Shown: piece by piece, positions 34,473 to 43,015 of the stretch
How the letters are laid out: every line of letters begins with the position of its first letter
How positions within the stretch are numbered: the first letter of the stretch is position 1
Source of the DNA: Brevundimonas huaxiensis
GTDB taxonomy: Bacteria; Pseudomonadota; Alphaproteobacteria; Caulobacterales; Caulobacteraceae
Length of the DNA: 64,000 nucleotides
Reading direction: 5' to 3'
NCBI RefSeq assembly: GCF_014218725.1
Contig: NZ_JABBJE010000001.1
Span: 248,001-312,000 of the forward strand
The notes under the pieces: generated by a model
Told to the model about the DNA's origin: nothing
Seen by the model: the letters and a program-made list of their open reading frames with translations, nothing else
Databases searched by the model: none
Made by a program: the position numbers and the translations under genes

Positions 34473-34490
34473 CTGTCGGCACGCCGTCAC
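34473..34490 (+). promoter_or_regulatory. Degenerate Pho box before phoR
   Basis: CTGTCGG-CACG-CCGTCAC has the 7-4-7 spacing of a PhoB box, with five of seven matches to CTGTCAT in each half. It lies 53 bases upstream of the phoR ATG and may allow autoregulation. Confidence 0.45.
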
Positions 34491-34542
34491 AGAATCCGTG
34501 CAAGGATCGGAATCGTTCTTCAGTTCGAGGTCGCCCGGACCC

Positions 34543-35940
34543 ATGCCTTACGAAGTCTCGCCATCGCCCGTCGCGCCGGTCTCCACCTCGCGGCTGTGGA
34601 CGGTCGGCGCCAGCATCGGCATCGCCATCGTGACCCTGCTGGTGCTGGCGATTCTGCATCCCGAACTCGCGAACTGGCTGGTCGGCGGGGCGGTGATCGT
34701 GGCGGCCTCGGCCTGGCTTTTGAACATGAGCGAGGCGAGCAGGGCCGAGCCGGCGGCCAGTCAAGGCGCTGCGACCGAGCCCGCTATCGACATGATGACG
34801 GGCGATCTTCTCGACCGCGTGTTCGAGGCGCTGGACGATCCAGTGCTGGTGGTCAGCGGCGGCGAGCCGGACGACATCGCAGGGCGACGCATTGTCATGG
34901 CGAATGCGGCGGCGCGCGAACTTCTGCGCATCCAGCGCCAAGGCGCCTTGCTGGTGCAGGTGATCCGCGAACCGGGCGTGCTGGAGGCGGTGGACGAGGC
35001 CCTGTTCGGCGGGACGGCCCGCACCACGGATTATGCGACGGGCGGTCAGCGCGACCGACGCTGGCGCGCCTGGACCCGTCCGCTTTCACTCGAATCGTCA
35101 GGCAAGGCCGGGTCGGAGCTGGCTCTGCTGATCCTGCGCGACGAAACGGACTCGCGACGCATCGAGATGATGCGCGTGGACTTCCTGGCCAACGCCAGCC
35201 ACGAACTGCGCACGCCCCTGGCCTCGCTCAGCGGTTTCATCGAGACCCTGAAGGGCCACGCGCGTGAGGACGTGGTTGCGCGCGACCGCTTCCTGGACAT
35301 CATGTCGGCCCAGGCGGACCGGATGGGGCGGCTGGTCGCGGATCTGCTGTCGCTCAGCCGGATCGAGCTGAACGAGCATATTCCGCCCTCTGGCCGCGTC
35401 GATCTGGACCGAGCCGCCTCTGACGTGGTCGACGCGATCAGCGTTCTGACGCGCGAAAAGGAGATCGCCATCGCCCTGGATCAAGGGGAGGCGAGGGCGT
35501 CGATCAGCGGCGATCGCGATGAGATATTGCAGGTGGTGCAGAACCTGCTCGACAACGCCGTCAAATATTCGTCACGCAACGGGACGGTCGAAATCTCGGT
35601 CCGTTCGGACCTGTCGTTCGACGAGGCCTGGGCCTCGCGCATGCCCGGCGCCACACGACTGCCGCTGGTCACGCCGGACCGCACGGCGGGCGTCTCCTAT
35701 GCCGCCGTCACGGTGCGCGACCATGGGCCCGGCATGGCGCGCGAACATCTGCCCCGCCTGACCGAGCGCTTCTATCGGGTCGAGGGTCAAAAGAGCGGCG
35801 AGCGGCAGGGGACGGGGCTGGGGCTGGCCATCGTCAAACACATCATCAACCGTCACCAAGGCGGTCTGGTGGTCGAAAGCGCACCGGGCATGGGCGCGGC
35901 CTTCACCGCCTGGTTTCCCCAGCCGGTCGAGCGACGCTGA
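34543..35940 (+). CDS. phoR: Phosphate-regulon sensor histidine kinase PhoR
   Basis: A 465-residue inner-membrane kinase that phosphorylates PhoB when phosphate is scarce. Two N-terminal helices (about 20-38 and 45-60) are followed by a PAS-like domain (about 88-200). HisKA has His220 (NASHELRTPLASLSGFIETL), and the HATPase has NLLDNAVKYSS and GTGLGLAIVKHI. The protein has no large periplasmic loop, as expected for PhoR, which senses through PstB/PhoU. The ATG at 34543 was chosen because earlier in-frame codons lie within the regulatory region. It leads the phoR-pstCAB-phoU-phoB cluster. Confidence 0.93.
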   Translation: MPYEVSPSPVAPVSTSRLWTVGASIGIAIVTLLVLAILHPELANWLVGGAVIVAASAWLLNMSEASRAEPAASQGAATEPAIDMMTGDLLDRVFEALDDPVLVVSGGEPDDIAGRRIVMANAAARELLRIQRQGALLVQVIREPGVLEAVDEALFGGTARTTDYATGGQRDRRWRAWTRPLSLESSGKAGSELALLILRDETDSRRIEMMRVDFLANASHELRTPLASLSGFIETLKGHAREDVVARDRFLDIMSAQADRMGRLVADLLSLSRIELNEHIPPSGRVDLDRAASDVVDAISVLTREKEIAIALDQGEARASISGDRDEILQVVQNLLDNAVKYSSRNGTVEISVRSDLSFDEAWASRMPGATRLPLVTPDRTAGVSYAAVTVRDHGPGMAREHLPRLTERFYRVEGQKSGERQGTGLGLAIVKHIINRHQGGLVVESAPGMGAAFTAWFPQPVERR

Positions 35941-35958
35941 GAGCGCGGCGGCCGATCG

Positions 35959-35976
35959 CTGTCACCCAACTGTCAT
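35959..35976 (+). promoter_or_regulatory. Pho box before pstC
   Basis: CTGTCAC-CCAA-CTGTCAT is a near-perfect PhoB box (two seven-base direct repeats, eleven-base period), 105 bases before the pstC start. A third weaker repeat, CCGTCGT, follows in register at 35981-35987. It points to PhoB-driven transcription of pstCAB-phoU-phoB. Confidence 0.85.
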
Positions 35977-36080
35977 CGACCCGTCGTAATCCGCTGACCA
36001 TTCGCAGGCAGTAGTCGCGCCGCGTTGGTCCCGATGTTCAGGACCGTCGTCGATTCGCGCACGGCGCTTCGGACTTCTGA

Positions 36081-37511
36081 ATGATCTGGATTTATCTGCT
36101 GATCCTCGTCGCCTTGAGTGCGGCCGCCTTCCTGGGCGGGCGTGCATTGGCGCGTCGTCGTGCGATCGGCGCAAAGCCCCATTCCCGCCCCGGCCAGCAC
36201 GGCGCCTATGCGCTGATCTGGGTCGCCGCGCCGGCTCTGGTGGTCCTGATCCTGGCCTCGGTGTTCGCCGCCCCGCTTCAGCGTCAGCTGACGGCCGCCG
36301 GCACGCCTGATGCAGTCGCTGCGCTGGAGCCGTTCCGTCGCGACGCCTTCTTCGCCGACGCCCACCGCGTGGGTCGTGGCGAACCCGCCATGCAGATTTG
36401 GGAGCGTCCGCTGGCCGAAGAACTGCCGGTCGAGGCGCGCCGCATGGTTCGCATCGAACGCACCCTGTCGTGGGGCGGCGGCGTCGCCGCCATCCTGGCC
36501 GCCGTCCTGGGCGGCCTGTTCGCCCTGACGCAGATCAAGCCCCAGACGCGCGCCCGCAACCGGGTCGAGGGCTGGATCTACGGCGCCCTGTTCGTCTGCT
36601 CGGCCATCGCCGTCCTGACGACCCTGGGCATCATCGCCTCCCTGGCCTTCGACAGCTTCCGCTTCTTCCAGAGGGTGCCGGTTCTCGACTTCCTGTTCGG
36701 CACCCAATGGAGCCCGCAGATCGCCATCCGCGCCGATCAGGTCGGGTCCTCGGGCGCCTTCGGGGCCGTGCCGCTGTTCGCCGGCACCCTGCTGATCATG
36801 GTCATCGCCATGTGCGTCGCCGCGCCGATCGGCCTGCTGTCGGCCATCTATCTGTCGGAATACGCCAGCCGCACGACCCGCGCGGTGATCAAGCCGCTGC
36901 TGGAGGTTCTCGCCGGCGTGCCGACCGTCGTTTACGGCTTCTTCGCCGCCCTGACCGTCGGGCCCTTGCTGCGGGTCCTGTTCAACGAGATCGGCCTCTT
37001 CCTGATCGGCGGACCGCTGGACGGGCTGGGCCAGTACCTGGCCCTGGTTCAGAATCAGATGGCCCTGACGGCCGGTGCGGTGATGGGCATCATGCTGATC
37101 CCGTTCGTGTCGTCCCTGTCCGACGACATTCTGAACGCCGTGCCCCAGTCGCTGCGTGACGGCTCGTTCGCTATGGGTGCGACCAAGTCCGAGACGGTGA
37201 AACGGGTTCTTCTGCCCGCCGCGCTGCCGGGCATCGCCGGCGCCCTGCTGCTGGCCGTGTCGCGCGCCATCGGCGAGACCATGATCGTGACCATGGCCGC
37301 GGGCCTGGCCGCCAACCTGACCTTCAATCCGCTGGACACCGTCACCACCGTCACCGTGCAGATCGTGACCCTGCTGACCGGCGACCAGGAGTTCAACAGC
37401 GCCAAGACCCTGTCCGCCTTCGGCCTGGGCCTGACTCTGTTCCTGGTCACCCTGATGCTGAACATCATCGCCCACCGGATCGTGCAGACCTATCGGGAAC
37501 AATATGACTGA
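36081..37511 (+). CDS. pstC: Phosphate ABC transporter permease PstC
   Basis: A 476-residue inner-membrane permease of the high-affinity phosphate importer. The ~150-residue N-terminal extension has two helices and a cytoplasmic or periplasmic loop, as in alphaproteobacterial PstC. The BPD_transp core then has about six helices, with the EAA loop (SLRDGSFAMGATKSETVKRVLLPAALPGIAGA) that docks onto PstB. The pstA ATG lies inside its last codons, so the pair are coupled. The periplasmic phosphate-binding protein PstS is not in the window. Confidence 0.95.
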   Translation: MIWIYLLILVALSAAAFLGGRALARRRAIGAKPHSRPGQHGAYALIWVAAPALVVLILASVFAAPLQRQLTAAGTPDAVAALEPFRRDAFFADAHRVGRGEPAMQIWERPLAEELPVEARRMVRIERTLSWGGGVAAILAAVLGGLFALTQIKPQTRARNRVEGWIYGALFVCSAIAVLTTLGIIASLAFDSFRFFQRVPVLDFLFGTQWSPQIAIRADQVGSSGAFGAVPLFAGTLLIMVIAMCVAAPIGLLSAIYLSEYASRTTRAVIKPLLEVLAGVPTVVYGFFAALTVGPLLRVLFNEIGLFLIGGPLDGLGQYLALVQNQMALTAGAVMGIMLIPFVSSLSDDILNAVPQSLRDGSFAMGATKSETVKRVLLPAALPGIAGALLLAVSRAIGETMIVTMAAGLAANLTFNPLDTVTTVTVQIVTLLTGDQEFNSAKTLSAFGLGLTLFLVTLMLNIIAHRIVQTYREQYD

Positions 37512-38808
37512 CGCGACCCCCGATCAGATCGCCGGCGCGGCCGCTAAGGGACGTCTCGACCGCCTGCGTGCAGGTCTGAAGCGTCGTCACGCCAAGGAAA
37601 CGCGCTTCAAATGGTATGGCCGCCTGGCCATCGCCGCCGCCATGCTGTTCCTGGCCGTGCTGCTGGTGCGCATCGTCGAGCAGGGCCACACCGCCTTCTA
37701 CGCCCACACCGTCACCGTGCCGGTCTTCATGGACCCGGCGCGCGTGGACCGCGCCTATCCGCAGGGCTCAAACTTCGAGCAATTGGCCGCCGAGCAGCAG
37801 TTGGCCCGCATGGGCATTCCGGACGACGCGGCCGGGACCAAAGCCGCACAGATGAAGCGGTTGTTCTCGTCTGAGCTGAAGTTCGTCGCCGCCGACTTGG
37901 TCGCCAAGCGCAGCGAAGTCATCGGCGAGACCGTGCCCCTGGCCGTACCGCTGTCCGACGACGCTGATCTGTATCTGAAGGGCGAAATCTCCAAGGCCAC
38001 GCCCGAGGATCAACGCCGTCTCACCGATCAGCAGATCGCCTGGCTGGACCGGATGAAGGCCAATGGCGTGATCGGCGCCCACTTCAATACGGCCCTGTTC
38101 ACCAACGGCGATTCCACGCAGCCCGAGCTGGCGGGCGTCCTGGGCGCCGTGGTCGGTTCGGCCCTGATGCTGATGGTCACGGCCCTGATCGCCATTCCGC
38201 TGGGCGTCGGCGCGGCCATCTGGCTGGAAGAGTTTGCGCCCAAGAACAAGCTGACCGACATCATCGAGGTCAACATCAACAACCTCGCGGCCGTGCCGTC
38301 GATCGTCTACGGCCTCTTGGGTCTGGCCCTGTTCATCAACTGGATGCACCTGCCGCGCGCCAGTCCCATCGTCGGCGGTCTGGTCCTGGCGCTCATGGCC
38401 CTGCCGACCCTGGTCATCGCCACCCGTTCGGCGCTGAAAGCCGTGCCCCCGTCGATCCGCGAGGCCGCCCTGGCGATGGGCGCATCCAAGACCCAGACGG
38501 TGTTCAGCCATGTCTTGCCGCTGGCCATGCCCGGCGTCATGACCGGCGCCATCATCTCCATGGCCCACGCCCTGGGCGAGACCGCGCCGCTGCTGCTGAT
38601 CGGCATGGTCAGCTTCGTGCCGGGCGTGCCGCACGCCATCGACCAGCCGGTCGGGGCGCTGCCCTCGCTGATCTACATCTGGGAGAACGCCTCGGAGCGG
38701 GCCTTCCACGAACGCACCGCTGCGGCGATCATCGTCCTGCTGGTCTTCATGATCATCATGAACGCGGCGGCCATTATCCTGAGGCGGCGCTTCGAGCGTC
38801 GGTGGTAA
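37504..38808 (+). CDS. pstA: Phosphate ABC transporter permease PstA
   Basis: A 434-residue permease partner of PstC. A DUF3333-type N-terminal region (about 1-200: one helix, [19 protein letters not shown], then a soluble loop) precedes the core permease domain. The EAA loop is [33 protein letters not shown]. The start overlaps pstC by eight bases. The long soluble insert is typical of alphaproteobacterial PstA and lies between the first two membrane helices. Confidence 0.95.
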   Translation: MTDATPDQIAGAAAKGRLDRLRAGLKRRHAKETRFKWYGRLAIAAAMLFLAVLLVRIVEQGHTAFYAHTVTVPVFMDPARVDRAYPQGSNFEQLAAEQQLARMGIPDDAAGTKAAQMKRLFSSELKFVAADLVAKRSEVIGETVPLAVPLSDDADLYLKGEISKATPEDQRRLTDQQIAWLDRMKANGVIGAHFNTALFTNGDSTQPELAGVLGAVVGSALMLMVTALIAIPLGVGAAIWLEEFAPKNKLTDIIEVNINNLAAVPSIVYGLLGLALFINWMHLPRASPIVGGLVLALMALPTLVIATRSALKAVPPSIREAALAMGASKTQTVFSHVLPLAMPGVMTGAIISMAHALGETAPLLLIGMVSFVPGVPHAIDQPVGALPSLIYIWENASERAFHERTAAAIIVLLVFMIIMNAAAIILRRRFERRW

Positions 38809-38812
38809 GAGA

Positions 38813-39760
38813 ATGAAATTCCGTATTTTCCGCTCCGCCGAGGACCAGACCGGCGCCGGCTCGGTCGATCCGACCGAAGCGCCGCGCATGGGCGGCCAGG
38901 TCCTGCCCGAAATCGCTCCGTCCAAGGGCGCAGCCGCCGAACCGCGCGTCGAGGACGCTACGCCCCGGTCGGGCCCCGCCGTGGTCGACAGCCCGCCCGT
39001 CGGTCCGATCAAAATCGCCGCGCGCGACGTCTCGGTCTTCTATGAGGGCAAACAGGCGCTCTACGACGTCTCGCTGGACATCCCGGACAAGACCGTCACG
39101 GCCCTGATCGGCCCGTCGGGCTGCGGCAAGTCCACCTTCCTGCGGACCATGAACCGCATGAACGACACCATCGCCGGGGCCAAGGTCACGGGCCGCATCG
39201 CCATGGACGGCGAGGACATCAACGACCGCTCCATCGACCCGGTGCTGCTGCGCGCCCGCGTCGGCATGGTGTTCCAGCGTCCGAACCCCTTCCCGAAATC
39301 GATCTACGAAAACGTCGCCTATGGGCCCAAGATTCACGGCCTGGTGTCGTCCAAGGCCGAGATGGACGAGGTCGTCGAGAAGGCGCTGAAGCGCGCAGGC
39401 CTGTGGGACGAGGTCGCCGACCGCCTGCAATCGTCGGCCATGGGTCTTTCTGGCGGGCAGCAGCAGCGTCTGGTCATCGCCCGCGCCATCGCCGTGAACC
39501 CCGAAGTCATCCTGATGGACGAACCCTGCTCGGCGCTAGACCCCATCGCCACGGCGCGGATCGAGGAGTTGATCGACGAACTGCGCGAGCGATTCTGTAT
39601 CGTCATCGTCACCCACTCGATGGCCCAGGCCGCGCGCGTGTCTCAACGCACCGCCTTCTTCCACATGGGCCGTCTGGTCGAGACGGGGGATACGGAAGAC
39701 ATCTTCCAGAATCCGCGCGAACGGCGCACCCTCGACTACATCACGGGACGCTTCGGCTAA
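38813..39760 (+). CDS. pstB: Phosphate ABC transporter ATP-binding protein PstB
   Basis: A 315-residue ATPase of the phosphate importer. Walker [10 protein letters not shown], the PstB-specific MNRMND and [29 protein letters not shown] signature [16 protein letters not shown], Walker [17 protein letters not shown] and switch [11 protein letters not shown] are all present. The first ~60 residues are a Pro/Ala-rich extension beyond the usual PstB start, probably a flexible tail. A later start would lack a ribosome site, so the long form is kept. Confidence 0.96.
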   Translation: MKFRIFRSAEDQTGAGSVDPTEAPRMGGQVLPEIAPSKGAAAEPRVEDATPRSGPAVVDSPPVGPIKIAARDVSVFYEGKQALYDVSLDIPDKTVTALIGPSGCGKSTFLRTMNRMNDTIAGAKVTGRIAMDGEDINDRSIDPVLLRARVGMVFQRPNPFPKSIYENVAYGPKIHGLVSSKAEMDEVVEKALKRAGLWDEVADRLQSSAMGLSGGQQQRLVIARAIAVNPEVILMDEPCSALDPIATARIEELIDELRERFCIVIVTHSMAQAARVSQRTAFFHMGRLVETGDTEDIFQNPRERRTLDYITGRFG

Positions 39761-39764
39761 TCCG

Positions 39765-40490
39765 ATGAACCAGCACACCGTCAAAGCCTATGGCGACGAA
39801 CTGAACCAGATTACGGCCGAGATCGCCCGCATGGGCGGCCTGGCCGAGGCCCAGGTCGCGGACGCCATCGATTCCGTCGCCCGCCGCGACATCGCCCTGG
39901 CCCGCGCCGTGGTGGAACGCGATCTGAAACTGGACGCCCTGCACCGCGATATCGAGAAGAAGGCGATCCGCCTGATCGCCCTGCGCCAGCCGGTCGCCAG
40001 CGACCTGCGTCGCACCCTGGGCGCCATGAAGATCGCCACCGATCTGGAGCGCACCGGCGACCTCGCCAAGAACATCGCCAAGCGCGCGCTGATCCTGGCC
40101 GAAGCCCAGCCGATGCAGCCCCTGACCCGTTCGATCGAGCGGATGGGACGGCTGGTTTCGACCCGCCTGCGTGATGTGCTCGACGCCTATACGGCCTCGG
40201 AACTCGATCGCGCCGTCGCCGTCTGGCAGACCGACGACGAGGTCGACGAGCACTACAACGCCCTGTTCCGCGAACTGCTGACTTACATGATGGGCGATCC
40301 GCGCACGATCGGCGCCTGCACCCATTTGCTGTTCATGGCCAAGAACCTGGAGCGGATCGGCGACCACGCGACCAACATCGCCGAGACCGTTCACTACGAG
40401 ATCACGGGCGAGGACATCGTGGGCGAACGCCCGCGCGCCCAGCCCACGGCTGAGGATTCCGATCCGACGCCGAACCTTTCGACGCACTGA
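39765..40490 (+). CDS. phoU: Phosphate signalling protein PhoU
   Basis: A 241-residue all-helical protein, two copies of the three-helix PhoU domain. Metal-binding style E/D-rich motifs are visible in DLERTGDLAKNIAKRA (about 88-103) and the repeat version NLERIGDHATNIAETV. PhoU links PstB to PhoR and keeps the regulon off when phosphate is plentiful. It begins four bases after pstB and ends 20 bases before phoB. Confidence 0.96.
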   Translation: MNQHTVKAYGDELNQITAEIARMGGLAEAQVADAIDSVARRDIALARAVVERDLKLDALHRDIEKKAIRLIALRQPVASDLRRTLGAMKIATDLERTGDLAKNIAKRALILAEAQPMQPLTRSIERMGRLVSTRLRDVLDAYTASELDRAVAVWQTDDEVDEHYNALFRELLTYMMGDPRTIGACTHLLFMAKNLERIGDHATNIAETVHYEITGEDIVGERPRAQPTAEDSDPTPNLSTH

Positions 40491-40510
40491 CCCGAGACCG
40501 GAGACCCGAC

Positions 40511-41203
40511 GTGCAGCCCTATATCCTTGTGATGGAAGACGAGGACGCGCTGGCGACCCTTCTTCAGTACAATCTCGAAAAGGAAGGCTACGACGTCGCC
40601 GTCGCCGCCGACGGCGAGGAGGGCATGCTCCAGATCGACGAGCGTCTGCCCGATCTGGTGCTGCTGGACTGGATGCTGCCCAAGCTGTCGGGCATCGAGG
40701 TCTGCCGTCGCATTCGCGGCAAGGCCGAGACCCGCAACCTGCCGATCATCATGCTGACGGCGCGCGGCGAGGAGAGCGACCGGGTTCGCGGCCTGGACAC
40801 CGGCGCCGACGACTATCTGACCAAGCCCTTTTCGATGGTCGAGCTGATCGCCCGCATCCGCGCCGTCCTGCGGCGCATCCGTCCGGGTCTGGCCGACGAC
40901 CGTTTGAACCATGGCGACATCGTCGTGGATCGCGTCTCGCACCGGGTGAAGCGCAACGGCAAGGAGGTCCATCTGGGCCCGACCGAGTTCCGCCTGCTGG
41001 ACCACTTCATGCAGCACCCCGGACGGGTGTTCAGCCGCGAACAGCTGCTGGACGCGGTCTGGGGCTCGGACGTCTATGTCGAGGCCCGTACGGTGGATGT
41101 CCACGTCGGGCGCCTGCGCAAGGCCCTGGCCATCGCCGATGAAAGCGCCAATCCCATCCGTACGGTCCGCTCGGCGGGCTATTCTCTGGATCTGGAAGGC
41201 TGA
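40511..41203 (+). CDS. phoB: Phosphate-regulon response regulator PhoB
   Basis: A 230-residue OmpR/PhoB-family regulator. Receiver domain has acidic Glu9-Asp10, phosphoacceptor Asp53 (LVLLDWMLPKLSG) and Lys in DDYLTKPFS. The winged-helix effector shows HLGPTEFRLLDHFMQHPGRVFSREQLLDAVWG and RTVDVHVGRLRKAL, the DNA-reading part that binds Pho boxes such as that at 35959. GTG start behind GGAGAC. A bidirectional terminator follows. Confidence 0.96.
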   Translation: MQPYILVMEDEDALATLLQYNLEKEGYDVAVAADGEEGMLQIDERLPDLVLLDWMLPKLSGIEVCRRIRGKAETRNLPIIMLTARGEESDRVRGLDTGADDYLTKPFSMVELIARIRAVLRRIRPGLADDRLNHGDIVVDRVSHRVKRNGKEVHLGPTEFRLLDHFMQHPGRVFSREQLLDAVWGSDVYVEARTVDVHVGRLRKALAIADESANPIRTVRSAGYSLDLEG

Positions 41204-41208
41204 GATCA

Positions 41209-41238
41209 AAAAAGGGCGGCTCCCCGGAGCCGCCCTTT
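41209..41238. terminator. Bidirectional terminator between phoB and hslO
   Basis: GGGCGGCTCC/GGAGCCGCCC stem (41214-41235) with an A run on one side and TTT on the other lies between convergent genes and can serve both. Confidence 0.85.
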
Positions 41239-41243
41239 CTCGT

Positions 41244-42167
41244 TCAAATTTGCTCTGCGACCACTTCTTCGGGATCCAGCGCATAGACCGTGGCGCAGTA
41301 TTCGCAGGTGACGCGGATCTTGCCGTCGTCCTCCAGCATCTCGGCGCGCTCGGCCGGATCGAACGAGGCCAGGACCGAGGTGATCCGTCCGCGCGAGCAA
41401 CGGCAGACGGCCGTCAGTTCTCGCGCGCCCTCCAGCCGCACGCCGTCCTCGTGGAACAGGCGGAACAGCAGCGTCTCGGGCGAGATCGTCGGATCGACCA
41501 ACTCGTCATCGCCCAGCGTGCCGAACAGGGCTCGCGTGCGGTCCCAGACTTCTTCGGTCGAGCCGCGAGCCTCGTCGCCGGCGATGATCTGGATCATCGC
41601 CCCGCCGGCGCGCCATTGCGATCCGGCCTCGGTCTGAACCTGGCCGACGGCCAGGCGCACCTTGGTCGGCACCTGTTCCGACTGCTGGAAATAGTGTTCG
41701 GCCGCCAGCGACAGGCTTTCGCCCTCGATCGGCGTGATCCCTTGGGTGCGCTCGAAGTCCGGGCCGCGATCCAGCGTCATGATGAAGACGCCTTGGCCCA
41801 GCAGCGAGCGGGCGCCGGGGCGGGCGAACCCCTGCGACGCCTCGGCGACCTCAGCCTCGTCATAGCGGCAATAGCCGCGCAGCGATCCGTCGGTGCCGTA
41901 ATCGGCGACGACATAGCGCACGGGGCCGTCGCCCTGGGCCTGGACCAGCAGGCGACCCTCGAACTTCAGGCTGGAGCCGATCAGGGCGGCCAGCGCGCAG
42001 GCCTCGCCCAACAGGGCGGCGACCGGCTCGGGATAGGCGTGGGCGGCCAGGATCTTGTCGATGGTCGCGCCCAGGCGAACCAGGCGACCGCGCACGGGCC
42101 AGCCTTCGATCTGGAAGGCGGCGGCCAGATCGTCGGAAACGGGAATGTTGGGCGCGTGATCGGTCAC
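41244..42167 (-). CDS. hslO: Redox-regulated chaperone Hsp33
   Basis: A 307-residue cytoplasmic holdase activated by oxidative unfolding. The C-terminal zinc/redox switch is intact: Cys255-x-Cys257 (VCRCSRGRI) and Cys288-x-x-Cys291 (TCEYCATVY). The N-terminal chaperone domain shows LVRLGATIDKILAAHAYPEPVAALLGEA and GDGPVRYVVADYGTDGSLRGY. Length is near the usual 290 residues. It faces phoB across a shared terminator. Confidence 0.95.
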   Translation of the reverse strand: MTDHAPNIPVSDDLAAAFQIEGWPVRGRLVRLGATIDKILAAHAYPEPVAALLGEACALAALIGSSLKFEGRLLVQAQGDGPVRYVVADYGTDGSLRGYCRYDEAEVAEASQGFARPGARSLLGQGVFIMTLDRGPDFERTQGITPIEGESLSLAAEHYFQQSEQVPTKVRLAVGQVQTEAGSQWRAGGAMIQIIAGDEARGSTEEVWDRTRALFGTLGDDELVDPTISPETLLFRLFHEDGVRLEGARELTAVCRCSRGRITSVLASFDPAERAEMLEDDGKIRVTCEYCATVYALDPEEVVAEQI

Positions 42168-42354
42168 GGCGAGGTCCTTTGGGGCGTCATTTCGGGATCG
42201 CGGCTATGTAGGCGCCCGCAGGCGACTTGATAAGGGGCTAATCCGCCGGGTCTTGGGAGAGGGCGACGGAACCGATTTCGGCGCGGATCGCTCTTTTGGC
42301 TCAAGCGGAGCCGTCGCTCCGTTCATGACGCCAATAACTGAAGAGGTTCCGCCG

Positions 42355-42894
42355 ATGATCCGCGACATCGATCCGATCGAAGAGATTCGCAAACACCCCG
42401 GCATCACCGCCGGCAGCCTCCTCGCGGTCGCCCTCGGCGCGGTCGCCGTCGTCTATCTGACGCAACGCAGCGGTCCTACCCGTTACCAGCGCATCAAGTC
42501 GCGCATCGACCCGCGCGGCTGGGTCGACACGTCCGAACTGCGTGACCGTTTCCACGACGCCGTCGACGCTTTCCGCCACCGCGCCGAGGATGTCGGCGAA
42601 CGCGCCGGCGCGCTGTCGCGCGACGCCCGCCATCGTGCGGCCGACGCCGCCTATGACGTGCGCGACCGCGCCGACGACTGGTTCCGTTCGGCCCGCAAGG
42701 ACGGCAAGAAGGCCTTGAAGAAGCATGGCAAGACGGCGCGCCGCTATGCTGACGACGCCGGTCAATATGCGCGTGATCACGCCCGCGAAGGCGGCGCGTT
42801 GCTGGCGGTGGCGACCATCGCCGCAGCCGTCGGCGCAGCGGTGCTCGAAAGCCGTCGTCCCGACAGCCACGTGCGTCGCATCGCGCGCTTCTGA
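42355..42894 (+). CDS. Hypothetical two-anchor helical membrane protein
   Basis: A 179-residue protein that I do not recognise. A first hydrophobic helix (ITAGSLLAVALGAVAVVYL, about 16-34) is followed by ~110 residues of highly charged heptad-like helix full of Arg, Asp, His and Ala (FRHRAEDVGERAGALSRDARHRAADAAYD). A second hydrophobic stretch (GGALLAVATIAAAVGAAVL) lies near the end. It may span the membrane twice with a long coiled stalk, somewhat like YtxH-type or apolipoprotein-like stress proteins. The start at 42355 has AGAGG ten bases upstream; ATG 42325 is an alternative. Confidence 0.6.
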   Translation: MIRDIDPIEEIRKHPGITAGSLLAVALGAVAVVYLTQRSGPTRYQRIKSRIDPRGWVDTSELRDRFHDAVDAFRHRAEDVGERAGALSRDARHRAADAAYDVRDRADDWFRSARKDGKKALKKHGKTARRYADDAGQYARDHAREGGALLAVATIAAAVGAAVLESRRPDSHVRRIARF

Positions 42895-42903
42895 CATTTT
42901 CGT

Positions 42904-42944
42904 GCCGCCCGCCCGGTGAAAACCGCGGCGGGCGGCAAACTTTT
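42904..42944 (+). terminator. Likely terminator
   Basis: Ten-base stem GCCGCCCGCC/GGCGGGCGGC (42904-42936) followed by AAACTTTTAG, ten bases past the stop of the helical membrane protein. Confidence 0.7.
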
Positions 42945-43015
42945 AGCGCATCTGCCCACAGTGAGCAGCATCGCTCGGCTTTGCCGCAGACGCGAAGGCC
43001 GCTAAGACGCCGCCC

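Noticed and set aside
34399-34941. Extension of the MHYT kinase upstream to 34941.
   Set aside because: The extra 181 residues are His/Arg/Gly-rich out-of-frame reading of phoR; the GTG at 34398 has a strong ribosome site.
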